From: Bacillus_BU sp051233475
Lineage (GTDB): Bacteria > Bacillota > Bacilli > Bacillales > Cytobacillaceae
Assembly (NCBI RefSeq): GCF_051233475.1
Contig: NZ_JBKFGH010000020.1
Span: 62,001-126,000, forward strand
Direction: 5' to 3'
Length of the DNA stretch: 64,000 nt
The notes under the pieces are model-generated. The model did not search any database and was not told the DNA's origin. It saw nothing but the letters and a program-made list of their open reading frames with translations. A program made the translations under genes and the position numbers. Shown here in pieces: positions 1 to 7,523 of this stretch (its first letter is position 1; every line of letters begins with the position of its first letter).

Positions 1-608
1 TTGGCGGGGACCATTCGATTACTGCGATGCTAGTTGCAGGGATCAAAAACTGTGAGCCAGAGCAGAAAATCGGCTTAATACAATTTGATACCCATTTAGA
101 TTTACGGGATCTAAAACCCCATGGTCCGACAAATGGAACGCCTATTCGCAATTTGATTGAATCAAAGATAGTAGAAGGGGATCATATTTATAACATTGGG
201 GTACACGGGTTTTATAATAATCATTCACTTATTCAATTTGCTAAAGAAAACGGGGTCCATTATATCCCATTAAGAGAAATGCGAAAACAAGGAGTCCAGC
301 AAACTGTTACAAGAGTTCTCAACGAATTAAGTGCAAAGGTGGATTCGATTTATCTAACGGTTGATATGGATGTTCTAGACATTAGTATAGCTCCCGGGGT
401 CGCAGCCTCAACACCAGGGGGAATGCATTCAAACGAATTATTTGAAGCAGTCTATTCTATAGGCATGGGTCAAAAGGTAAAAGCAATGGATATCGTTTGC
501 ATTGATCCTACTAAAGATAGTCTAGCTCTCCCAACAGTGAAAGCGGGTACTCATGTTTTTTTATCATTTTTATCTGGATTTGTGAAGCGCAGGCAAAAAA
601 TGAAATGA
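1..608 (+). CDS. hutG: Formimidoylglutamase-like ureohydrolase, 5' end missing
   Basis: The reading frame is open from the first bases and begins with GGDHSITA, the conserved start of the ureohydrolase (arginase/agmatinase) metal site, so the N-terminal third lies outside the window. Further Mn ligands are visible in QFDTHLDLRD and LTVDMDVLD, followed by APG. The GPTNGTPIRNLIES segment resembles Bacillus HutG, which hydrolyses N-formimidoylglutamate to glutamate and formamide in histidine degradation. No other hut gene is visible. Agmatinase or another ureohydrolase is the alternative, since family members are hard to separate without the N-terminus. The family is certain; the exact substrate is inferred. 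Confidence 0.7.
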   Translation, partial: GGDHSITAMLVAGIKNCEPEQKIGLIQFDTHLDLRDLKPHGPTNGTPIRNLIESKIVEGDHIYNIGVHGFYNNHSLIQFAKENGVHYIPLREMRKQGVQQTVTRVLNELSAKVDSIYLTVDMDVLDISIAPGVAASTPGGMHSNELFEAVYSIGMGQKVKAMDIVCIDPTKDSLALPTVKAGTHVFLSFLSGFVKRRQKMK

Positions 609-819
609 ACATGTGAATGAAATAATACATGGAAATGTAATATCTATATAATATTTATAGTGATATAATAATATAGTTTGAATAACCGCTTTCCATCTGG
701 TAGTGGTTTTTCTTTGTGTAAATATATGGATTAAGTTTTTCATTTAATTAACAAATGAATGACAAATAAAATTTGATTTTCTTTTTTTGATAAAATGATT
801 TTAATTTTAAAATAGAAAG

Positions 820-1974
820 TTGTGTATATTAGTGCGGAAAATATTCATCCTTATTCTTTTTGTATTCAGTCTATTCTCAGCTCAAACCAATGCATTTGCA
901 CAACACCAGGAGCCGTTGCAGCTCAGAAGTGAAGCTGCAGTGTTAATGGATTCGACAACCGGGGCTGTTTTATACAGTAAAAATGGAAATGAAAAGATGT
1001 ATCCGGCTAGTTTAACAAAAATTGCTACAGCCATATATGCAATCGAAAATGGAAATTTAGAAGATCGTGTAGTGATTAGTCATAATGCGGTAAATACAGA
1101 AGGGACAAGAGTGTATTTAGAGGAAGGTGAGGTTGTAACATTACACCACCTTATCCAAGGCATGTTGATTAATTCTGGAAACGATGCTGCGGTGGCAATT
1201 GCCGAGCATATAGATGGAGATATCGAGAAGTTTTCGAAAAGCTTTAATGAGTATTTGAAGAAGCAGATTGGCGTTTCGAACACTCATTTTTCTAACCCTA
1301 ATGGCCTCTATGGAGAGGACCATTATACGACAGCAGAGGATTTGGCGAAAATTACAAATTACGCCCTCAAAAATAAAGTCTTTAAAGACATTTTCGGAAC
1401 AAAGGAGCTCGTTTGGGACGGCTTGTCATGGGATACTACCTTATTCACACATCATCAAATGCTAAAAGGTGAAGTTCCTTATTCGGGCATTACCGGCGGG
1501 AAAACCGGATTTGTAAATGAATCGAAACAGACATTAGCTACGACTGCTGAAAATGGTAATATGAAACTGACTGCCATCGCTTTGAAAGCAGATTATAAAC
1601 GTGATATATATAATGATACGAAACAATTACTTGATTTTGGATTCCAGCATTTTAAAACCTCATACTTGCCAAAAGCAAAGACTTTTACGGTTAATGACAA
1701 AACATTTCAGCCGGAAAAGTCAATCGTAATAAGTGAACCGCTTGAAGGGGCCGTCTATGAAGTAACGAAACAAGGTGAGCTTAAGGTTCAAACACAAAAT
1801 CAAGATACAATTCAGGTTGTTCAATTAAAGAGGGTAAAAGAAAGGGAAGAGGAGCCTGTTTCAGGAGAACCTGAAACAGAGGATCCGTTTACTAGAATGA
1901 ATTCCTTATTTGGGACGATTGTAGTGATGGCGGCTGGTGCGGTCTATAAAGTAACAAAAAGAAAACGAAAATAG
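820..1974 (+). CDS. D-alanyl-D-alanine carboxypeptidase (peptidase S11, DacA/DacF type)
   Basis: Low-molecular-weight penicillin-binding protein that trims the terminal D-Ala from peptidoglycan stem peptides outside the cell. A hydrophobic signal peptide (about residues 6-27, ending NAFA) precedes the S11 catalytic domain. The three active-site motifs are present in order: SLTK, SGN and KTG (in GGKTGFVN). A beta-rich C-terminal domain follows, then a hydrophobic stretch and a basic tail (KVTKRKRK) that would anchor the protein to the membrane. The TTG at 820 is the outermost start; a GTG at 832 (VRKIF) is also plausible, and neither has a strong ribosome site. A terminator follows directly. 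Confidence 0.88.
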   Translation: MCILVRKIFILILFVFSLFSAQTNAFAQHQEPLQLRSEAAVLMDSTTGAVLYSKNGNEKMYPASLTKIATAIYAIENGNLEDRVVISHNAVNTEGTRVYLEEGEVVTLHHLIQGMLINSGNDAAVAIAEHIDGDIEKFSKSFNEYLKKQIGVSNTHFSNPNGLYGEDHYTTAEDLAKITNYALKNKVFKDIFGTKELVWDGLSWDTTLFTHHQMLKGEVPYSGITGGKTGFVNESKQTLATTAENGNMKLTAIALKADYKRDIYNDTKQLLDFGFQHFKTSYLPKAKTFTVNDKTFQPEKSIVISEPLEGAVYEVTKQGELKVQTQNQDTIQVVQLKRVKEREEEPVSGEPETEDPFTRMNSLFGTIVVMAAGAVYKVTKRKRK

Positions 1975-1980
1975 AAGCAA

Positions 1981-2010
1981 AGAGGGTGCCCTTTAGGGGA
2001 CCCTCTTTTA
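1981..2010 (+). terminator. Rho-independent terminator after the carboxypeptidase gene
   Basis: Inverted arms AGAGGGT/ACCCTCT enclose a short loop and are followed by TTTT. The hairpin sits between the convergent carboxypeptidase and modB genes and touches the modB stop codon. Confidence 0.75.
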
Positions 2011-2700
2011 CTTTATGATCGTCGTTAATAATAGCATCACAAAAGAAATTATAATCATCGCAATCACTAAAATCCATGCCAATTGCATATTCCCGGCATC
2101 TAAAGCGATATATACCGCAATCGGGATGGTTTGGGTTTTTCCCGGAAGGTTGCCGGCGAACATAAACGTAGCTCCAAATTCACCAAGGGCACGCGCAAAG
2201 GCAAGAATTAATCCGGAAATGATCGATTTAAGTGACAATGGGAGGGTGATGAATAAAAAGACTTTCCAGTTCGCTGCCCCATCCATTTTCGCCGCCGCTT
2301 CGATATCGGGATCTACTGTTTGAAAACCTGTTTTTGCAGATTGATACATTAATGGAAACGCGACAACAGCTCCCGCAATCAACGCAGCCCACCAGGTAAA
2401 CATGATTGATTGGCCGAAAAGCTTTTCGATGGCAGCGCCAATGGGACTTTGATTGCCAAAAATCATAATGAGTAAAAAGCCAACAACAGTTGGAGGTAAT
2501 ACAAGTGGAAGGAGCAAAATGGTTTCAACGACGACTTTCCCCCTAAAGTGGAGGTTCCTCATCAAAATGGCCGCTACGATTCCAAATACAAAAACAATGA
2601 TGATTGTCACCGAGGCAATTTCAAGGGAAAGTTTTATGGGTGTCCAAAATGATTCGTTCAAGTTTATCAGTCCAATACAAAAATCGATATGTATAATCAT
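2008..2700 (-). CDS. modB: Molybdate ABC transporter permease ModB
   Basis: Integral membrane permease of the molybdate importer, about 230 residues with five or six hydrophobic segments. The EAAAKMDGAANWKVF segment is the EAA loop that contacts the ATPase. LPLVLPPTVVGFLL, GEFGATFMFAGNLPGKTQT and IPIAVY are typical ModB motifs. The start is uncertain; a TTG near the LNESFW segment, about 14 codons in, could also be used. ModA would be expected just upstream on this strand, but 2701-2897 has no coding frame for it, and no ModC lies downstream. The partner subunits must be elsewhere or missing. Molybdenum is needed by NapA, the formate dehydrogenase and xanthine dehydrogenase in this window. 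Confidence 0.85.
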   Translation of the reverse strand: MIIHIDFCIGLINLNESFWTPIKLSLEIASVTIIIVFVFGIVAAILMRNLHFRGKVVVETILLLPLVLPPTVVGFLLIMIFGNQSPIGAAIEKLFGQSIMFTWWAALIAGAVVAFPLMYQSAKTGFQTVDPDIEAAAKMDGAANWKVFLFITLPLSLKSIISGLILAFARALGEFGATFMFAGNLPGKTQTIPIAVYIALDAGNMQLAWILVIAMIIISFVMLLLTTIIK

Positions 2701-2858
2701 TTGCTGTTTTGCTTTATGAGCACACCTTAATAATGAAGGGATTTCTGTAAAGAGAAAAACCGTTCATTTTAGGCATATAAGAATTATACCGAATTGGAAG
2801 CAGAACGAACAGACTTGGAACGAGATGTGGGTGATTTTTTTGTGGAAAAAGTTGAGGG

Positions 2859-2890
2859 AAAAAAGACTAAAGAATGGACTTTAGTCTTTT
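2859..2890 (-). terminator. Terminator downstream of the ykuS-like gene
   Basis: A perfect 12-bp stem (AAAAGACTAAAG/CTTTAGTCTTTT) with a 6-nt loop. On the minus strand it ends in six T, placing it correctly for the ykuS-like gene. Confidence 0.8.
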
Positions 2891-2897
2891 GGTGGAA

Positions 2898-3140
2898 TTA
2901 TTGAATTCTTGCTTCGACCTGCCGGCAAACTTCATCAGCGGAAAGACCGTTTGCCTCAATGACGGAAGCACTCGTAACAGTTGTGCTAATGCCCATTACG
3001 TTGGAATCTAATCCTGTGATAACACAGCAATCACAACCCTTTGCATCCTGCTCTTGCTTTAATTCAACAACATCATAGCCCTTTTCGCGAAGAACCTGTT
3101 GAACATTCGTAAGAGATTGTTCTACACCGATTTTAGCCAA
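2898..3140 (-). CDS. ykuS: UPF0180 family protein, YkuS-like
   Basis: Small protein of 80 residues closely resembling Bacillus YkuS. Characteristic parts are AKIGVEQSLTNVQQVLREKG, the CDCCVITG cysteine cluster and MGI. The start is taken as TTG at 3140 because a GAGGAGGTG ribosome site lies just before it and family members begin MAKIGVE; the frame stays open further upstream but that part is not conserved. The function of the family is unknown. The three closely spaced cysteines could bind metal or form a disulfide, which is only an inference. Confidence 0.82.
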   Translation of the reverse strand: MAKIGVEQSLTNVQQVLREKGYDVVELKQEQDAKGCDCCVITGLDSNVMGISTTVTSASVIEANGLSADEVCRQVEARIQ

Positions 3141-3245
3141 ATAAAACACCTCCTCTTTCATGTAAGCTTTCCATTCTTTATCAGAAATATTCTTTTGATA
3201 AGAGGAGAAAATAATCATGTGAAGAGTGGTGAGGGAGGTGTCTTA

Positions 3246-3377
3246 ATGTCAAAACGGAAAAAAGATCCATCAACTATTGGACTTAGTTCTCCACAGGTAG
3301 AGGGGCAGGGAACGACGAATTTTGAAACGGGAAATAAGCAAGCAGATTCGTCTCGACGGAAACAAAAGCGTTCTTAA
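3246..3377 (+). CDS. Small basic hydrophilic protein, YuzL-like
   Basis: A 43-residue protein starting MSKRKKDPSTIGLSSPQV and ending with a basic SRRKQKRS tail. A good ribosome site (GGGAGGTG) lies six bases before the ATG, and a terminator follows. The composition (Lys, Ser, Gln, no hydrophobic core) and the SKRKKDPS start recall the small YuzL-type proteins of spore formers. That assignment is tentative. It is read divergently from the ykuS-like gene with about 105 bp between the two starts. Confidence 0.6.
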   Translation: MSKRKKDPSTIGLSSPQVEGQGTTNFETGNKQADSSRRKQKRS

Positions 3378-3395
3378 TGATTTTAGGATAGAAAA

Positions 3396-3421
3396 AGGGA
3401 GATGCTCGAATCATCTCCCTT
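3396..3421. terminator. Bidirectional terminator between convergent genes
   Basis: Nine-bp arms AGGGAGATG/CATCTCCCT with a 7-nt loop. The T-run is stronger on the minus strand, so it mainly serves the ABC-F gene, but it lies between two convergent genes. Confidence 0.75.
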
Positions 3422-3434
3422 GATTGTTATTGAT

Positions 3435-5060
3435 TTATTCTTCTTTATACATCTCTGCAATTTGCTTCTGAAGCTCAGCATCCTCTAAATACTCGTCATA
3501 AGTCATTTGCTTATCAACGACACCGCTTGGAGTAATTTCTACGATCCGGTTAGCAATCGTCTGGATAAATTGATGGTCATGAGATGAGAAAATTAGCGAT
3601 CCTTTAAAATTAATTAATCCATTATTTAATGCTGTAATCGATTCTAGATCTAAGTGGTTAGTTGGTTCGTCTAGCAACAGCACATTTGCACCGCTTAACA
3701 TCATTTTAGAAAGCATACAGCGAACCTTTTCGCCCCCGGAAAGAACGGAAGGTTTCTTTAATACTTCTTCACCAGAGAATAACATCCGGCCAAGGAATCC
3801 TCTAAGGAAGCTTTCACTATCATCCTTAGGGGAAAATTGGCGCAGCCAATCAACAAGGGATTGCTCATCCCCTTCAAAATATTCAGCATTATCCTTAGGG
3901 AAATAAGCTTGAGATGTAGTGACTCCCCACTTGAAAGTTCCGCTATCGGCTTCCATCTCACCCATTAAAATTTTAAAGAGAACCGTTCTAGCTAGTTCGT
4001 TTTGACCAACTAGAGCAATTTTATCATCCTTATTCATGATTAAATTCACATTATTAAGAACCGTAACCCCGTCGATCACCTTTGTTAATCCTTCGATTCT
4101 TAAAAGATCGTTTCCAATTTCACGGTCTGGAGTAAAACCGACATAAGGATATTTTCGAGAAGACGGCTTAATATCGTCTAATGAAATTTTATCTAATAAT
4201 TTTTTACGGGAGGTTGCTTGCTTCGACTTAGATGCATTTGCACTAAAGCGGGCAATAAATGCTTGAAGCTCTTTTATTTTTTCTTCTTTCTTTTTGTTTG
4301 CATCTTGAGTCATTTTAAGAGCCAATTGGCTAGATTCATACCAGAAATCATAGTTTCCTACATAGATTTGGATTTTTCCGAAATCAAGGTCAGCAATATG
4401 TGTACAAACCTTATTCAAAAAGTGACGATCATGGGAAACAACAATAACGGTATTTTCAAAATTAATAAGGAACTCTTCGAGCCATTGAATGGCTTTAATG
4501 TCTAAGTGGTTAGTCGGTTCGTCCAGAAGTAATACATCCGGTTTCCCAAATAGTGCCTGTGCAAGTAGTACTTTAACCTTTTCGCCACCAGTCAATTCGG
4601 CCATTTTTTTGTAGTGAAGTTCTTCTGTAATTCCAAGCCCTTTTAATAAAATTGCCGCTTCTGATTCTGCTTCCCATCCGTTTAACTCGGCAAATTCACC
4701 TTCAAGCTCAGCTGCGCGCATACCATCTTCATCAGTAAAATCTGCTTTCATATAAATAGCATCTTTTTCCTGCATAATGTCATAAAGGCGTGTATGACCC
4801 ATAATAACCACTTTTAATACTTCATCTTCCTCATATTCAAAGTGGTTTTGCTTTAACACTGCAAGTCTTTCTCCTGGCCCCATAGAAACAGAGCCGGATT
4901 GCGCTTCAATTTCCCCAGATAAAATTTTAAGAAATGTGGATTTGCCGGCACCATTAGCACCAATTAATCCATAGCAATTTCCAGGGGTAAATTTTATATT
5001 TACATCTTCAAATAACTTTCGCTCACCGTATCTTAAACCTACATTACTTACTGTAATCAT
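3435..5060 (-). CDS. ykpA: ABC-F family ATPase, YkpA-like
   Basis: Soluble ABC-F protein of 541 residues, two nucleotide-binding domains and no membrane segments; such proteins act on the ribosome rather than as transporters. Domain 1 has an intact Walker A (GANGAGKST, about residue 35), signature LTGGEKVK and Walker B LLLDEPTNHLD. A charged linker rich in Lys and Glu follows (about residues 240-290). Domain 2 has signature LSGGEKVR and Walker B LLLDEPTNHLD, but its Walker A reads GQNELART, lacking the P-loop lysine and the preceding glycine. Length and sequence match the YkpA/YbiT branch. ATG start; the preceding 200 bp are AT-rich and carry no gene on this strand. Confidence 0.88.
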   Translation of the reverse strand: MITVSNVGLRYGERKLFEDVNIKFTPGNCYGLIGANGAGKSTFLKILSGEIEAQSGSVSMGPGERLAVLKQNHFEYEEDEVLKVVIMGHTRLYDIMQEKDAIYMKADFTDEDGMRAAELEGEFAELNGWEAESEAAILLKGLGITEELHYKKMAELTGGEKVKVLLAQALFGKPDVLLLDEPTNHLDIKAIQWLEEFLINFENTVIVVSHDRHFLNKVCTHIADLDFGKIQIYVGNYDFWYESSQLALKMTQDANKKKEEKIKELQAFIARFSANASKSKQATSRKKLLDKISLDDIKPSSRKYPYVGFTPDREIGNDLLRIEGLTKVIDGVTVLNNVNLIMNKDDKIALVGQNELARTVLFKILMGEMEADSGTFKWGVTTSQAYFPKDNAEYFEGDEQSLVDWLRQFSPKDDSESFLRGFLGRMLFSGEEVLKKPSVLSGGEKVRCMLSKMMLSGANVLLLDEPTNHLDLESITALNNGLINFKGSLIFSSHDHQFIQTIANRIVEITPSGVVDKQMTYDEYLEDAELQKQIAEMYKEE

Positions 5061-5259
5061 GATATTAATCCTCCAAAAACATAATCTACGAAATTATACC
5101 ATAAAAAATCAACATACCGAAATATTTGTCATAAAGGATAATAAAGCAGAAATTTTCGAAAGGCAAAAAATTTAGTTTATTTTTTTGATTTTTTTAATTT
5201 TTTCTGTTCATTTTGTTGTACAATAATAGTGAGTCGGGGAAAATAAAGGGGTTTTTAAA

Positions 5260-5400
5260 ATGGCTAAAAAGCAATTAATAGACTTTGTCAACAAATTAAA
5301 AGAATCCGGGATTAACGTAAGCTTTACAAAGCCTAGATCTCAATTTTTATTAACATTAGTCCAGCCAAAACCTTCTGCAACTATAACGATTAAATCGTAA
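5260..5400 (+). CDS. Small conserved-looking basic protein, unknown function
   Basis: A 46-residue frame with ATG, starting MAKKQLIDFVNKLKES and ending TITIKS. It has an AAAGGGG ribosome site about eight bases upstream and its own terminator right after the stop, which supports a real single-gene transcript. No domain is recognised. The N-terminal half is amphipathic helix-like and the C-terminal half alternates polar and hydrophobic residues as in beta strands. Confidence 0.6.
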   Translation: MAKKQLIDFVNKLKESGINVSFTKPRSQFLLTLVQPKPSATITIKS

Positions 5401-5408
5401 ATAAAAAC

Positions 5409-5443
5409 AAGCGGTGAATCTATATTCACCGCTTCTCTTTTTT
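5409..5443. terminator. Terminator between the small gene and the SCO1-like gene
   Basis: An 11-bp stem AAGCGGTGAAT/ATTCACCGCTT followed by CTCTTTTTT. It lies between convergent genes and can serve both. Confidence 0.85.
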
Positions 5444-6041
5444 ATAATTCATCCATAATTTTCTCGAATACTTCTTTTCGATCAAAATCTTCGCCCATTG
5501 GGAATTTTTTTATGAATTGATTGTTTTCATCCACCAGGAATGTAAGGGCTGTATGGACATAGTAACCATCACCAGGGTCGCGGAACTGAAATTTAAATGG
5601 TTCGGCGGCTTCTTTAATTTCCAATAAATCCTCACGTACATGATTCGGATCAGCGGTTAGAAAGAACCAATTACCGTCATTTTCGATTTCGAAGTTATTC
5701 ATATAAGTTGTCAGTGCTTCAGGATTGTCTTTATATGGATCAATCGTTATCGATATAAATTGAACCTTACTTCCAAACACACCTTCTTTTTCTAAATCCT
5801 TTTTTAATAAATTCATTTTTTGTGTAGTAGTTGGACAAATATCCGGACAGTTAATATACATAAATTCTATCAGTTTTAATTTTTTATCCGCATTTTTAAA
5901 TATGTATGGGTCCCCATCTTGAGTGACTAATGAAACATCATCCGGAATTTTTGCGTTCGCATCACGTATAACGAAAAAGAGAATTCCAGAAGTAATGCCC
6001 AATATGATTAGTCCAATCGTAATAAAATATCCTTTTTTCAT
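5442..6041 (-). CDS. SCO1/SenC family copper chaperone, YpmQ-like
   Basis: Membrane-anchored thioredoxin-fold protein of 199 residues. One N-terminal transmembrane helix (about residues 5-24) holds it outside the membrane. The copper-binding motif is CPDICP (about residue 72), and the distal copper-ligand histidine appears in GYYVHTALTFLVD. SCO proteins deliver copper to the CuA site of cytochrome oxidase or act as thiol reductases. The ATG at 6041 is chosen because a GGGGGGATAAGG ribosome site precedes it; the frame extends 22 codons further with no site. No oxidase genes are adjacent. Confidence 0.85.
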   Translation of the reverse strand: MKKGYFITIGLIILGITSGILFFVIRDANAKIPDDVSLVTQDGDPYIFKNADKKLKLIEFMYINCPDICPTTTQKMNLLKKDLEKEGVFGSKVQFISITIDPYKDNPEALTTYMNNFEIENDGNWFFLTADPNHVREDLLEIKEAAEPFKFQFRDPGDGYYVHTALTFLVDENNQFIKKFPMGEDFDRKEVFEKIMDEL

Positions 6042-6304
6042 CCTTATCCCCCCTAACTCAAAGATAAGGAAAAATCTCACAGAATCATATGGACATTTTG
6101 TGAACACTTATGAATATACATTCATTATTTACTTAATATGGGAATATATATAAAATAACGAATTAATATTCTGAATTTATTGAAAAGATAACAAATTTAA
6201 GATATTATTATTTAAATATATAGATAGAACGGCCGATATAGGAGAATGTAATTCAAGCTTTCTGGCTTTTTGTCACGGGTAAGGATTTGAAAGGAGAATT
6301 CTTT

Positions 6305-6703
6305 TTGAAGTTCGCAAGACTATTTTTCATCTTGTTCCAGCTTTGTATCTTATTTTTAATAAATAAAGCTGGATACTACTTTGTCGAGATTACACATCTA
6401 CCGATTCCTGGAAATGTTATGGGGATGCTATTTCTTTTTCTACTATTATACACAGGTGTAATTCGATTGCAGTGGATTGACGAGGTTGCTTCTATGTTGA
6501 TTAAACATCTTTCATTCTTTTTTATACCAATTTCAGTTGGATTAATGACATTAGCACCGGTCTTTATGAAAAGCGGAATCGCGCTGCTTGTTGTGTTGGT
6601 TATTAGCACTTTAGTGGGGATTGTCGTCTCGGGATCTCTTTCTCAAGCACTTGTAATTAGGAAGGAAGCGGTTCAAAGTGAGCAACATCATCACAGCTTA
6701 TAG
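6305..6703 (+). CDS. CidA/LrgA family membrane protein
   Basis: Small holin-like protein of about 132 residues with four hydrophobic segments and the family feature HLPIPGNVMGMLFLFLLL. It pairs with the LrgB-type protein encoded next, whose GTG start lies inside this gene (26-bp overlap), indicating translational coupling. In B. subtilis such pairs include PftAB (YsbAB), a pyruvate facilitator, and in staphylococci CidAB/LrgAB, linked to cell death and autolysis. Which role applies here cannot be told. The start is TTG at 6305 after AAGGAGA with seven-base spacing. Confidence 0.82.
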   Translation: MKFARLFFILFQLCILFLINKAGYYFVEITHLPIPGNVMGMLFLFLLLYTGVIRLQWIDEVASMLIKHLSFFFIPISVGLMTLAPVFMKSGIALLVVLVISTLVGIVVSGSLSQALVIRKEAVQSEQHHHSL

Positions 6704-7364
6704 TATTATTTTAACCATAGTAGTCTATTATTTTGTTAAAAGAGTTTCGAAAAAATATCCTTCGCCATTTACAACACCGGTATTCTTAGGAACGATTATT
6801 GTCATTGCCATTTTACTTTTAAGCTCAGTATCCTATGATCAATATGAAGCAGCAAAGGACGTCATGACATACCTTTTAGGACCTGCAACGGTAGCATTAG
6901 CCGTTCCTTTGTATCGTAATCGGACACTATTAGCTAAATATCTTGTCCCTGCTTTGGTTGGACTTATCGTTGGTACAGTTGTGACCATAATGTCGGCCGT
7001 TTATTTAGCGAAAATATTTCATCTTGCCAAATATATATTAGCATCCATCAGTATTAAATCTGTTACCATTCCAGTAGCCTCGGAGATTTCGAAAATTATT
7101 GGGGCTGATACGATCCTGGTGGCAGGAATTGTCATGATCACCGGAATGTGCGGAGCGATGTTCGGACCTTGGCTTATGAATCTTTTAAACATAAATCATC
7201 CATTTGCCAGAGGCTTGGCAATCGGTGCAATGGCGCATGGAATTGGAACGGCAGAGGTTGCAAAAGAGGGAGAGCTCCAAGGAGCTGTTGCAGGTGTTGC
7301 AATGGGGGTAGCCGCTATTTTCATTTCAACGGTATTGCCATTTGTTTTACCTCATTTATTGTAG
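6678..7364 (+). CDS. LrgB/CidB family membrane protein
   Basis: Integral membrane protein of 228 residues, the partner of the preceding LrgA/CidA-type protein. Typical LrgB features are ATVALAVPLYRN, SIKSVTIPVASEISK and the strongly conserved MAHGIGTAEVAKEGE. Its GTG start is within the upstream gene, so the two are probably made in fixed ratio. A terminator follows 20 bp after the stop, so the pair is a two-gene operon. A LytSR-type two-component regulator, often found beside such pairs, is not present here. Confidence 0.87.
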   Translation: MSNIITAYSIILTIVVYYFVKRVSKKYPSPFTTPVFLGTIIVIAILLLSSVSYDQYEAAKDVMTYLLGPATVALAVPLYRNRTLLAKYLVPALVGLIVGTVVTIMSAVYLAKIFHLAKYILASISIKSVTIPVASEISKIIGADTILVAGIVMITGMCGAMFGPWLMNLLNINHPFARGLAIGAMAHGIGTAEVAKEGELQGAVAGVAMGVAAIFISTVLPFVLPHLL

Positions 7365-7383
7365 GTACGGATATGAGTCAAGT

Positions 7384-7408
7384 AAAGACCCGAGCTCTCG
7401 GGTCTTTT
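7384..7408 (+). terminator. Terminator after the LrgA/LrgB operon
   Basis: Arms AAAGACCCGAG/CTCGGGTCTTT with a 2-nt loop, followed by T residues. Confidence 0.82.
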
Positions 7409-7437
7409 ATTTGTATATATAATGAATTTTGGTAATC

Positions 7438-7481
7438 TGTGCAATAAGTCACGGATTCCATTTGTTTTTCTAGAATACGAT
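7438..7481 (+). promoter_or_regulatory. FNR/CRP-like dyad and -10 ahead of napA
   Basis: TGTGC-N6-TCACG at 7438-7453 differs from the FNR/CRP consensus TGTGA-N6-TCACA by one base in each half-site. TACGAT at 7476-7481 is a plausible -10. The dyad centre is about 30 bp before it, the geometry of a class II activator bound near -41.5. No good -35 is present, as expected for an activator-dependent promoter. Binding is inferred. Confidence 0.45.
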
Positions 7482-7523
7482 GGTAGTAGCCCTTTATATA
7501 TAGATAGGAAAGGAAAGTTGTCA

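Noticed and set aside
2701..2858. Remnant of modA upstream of modB
   Set aside because: No frame with solute-binding-protein motifs is visible in any phase.
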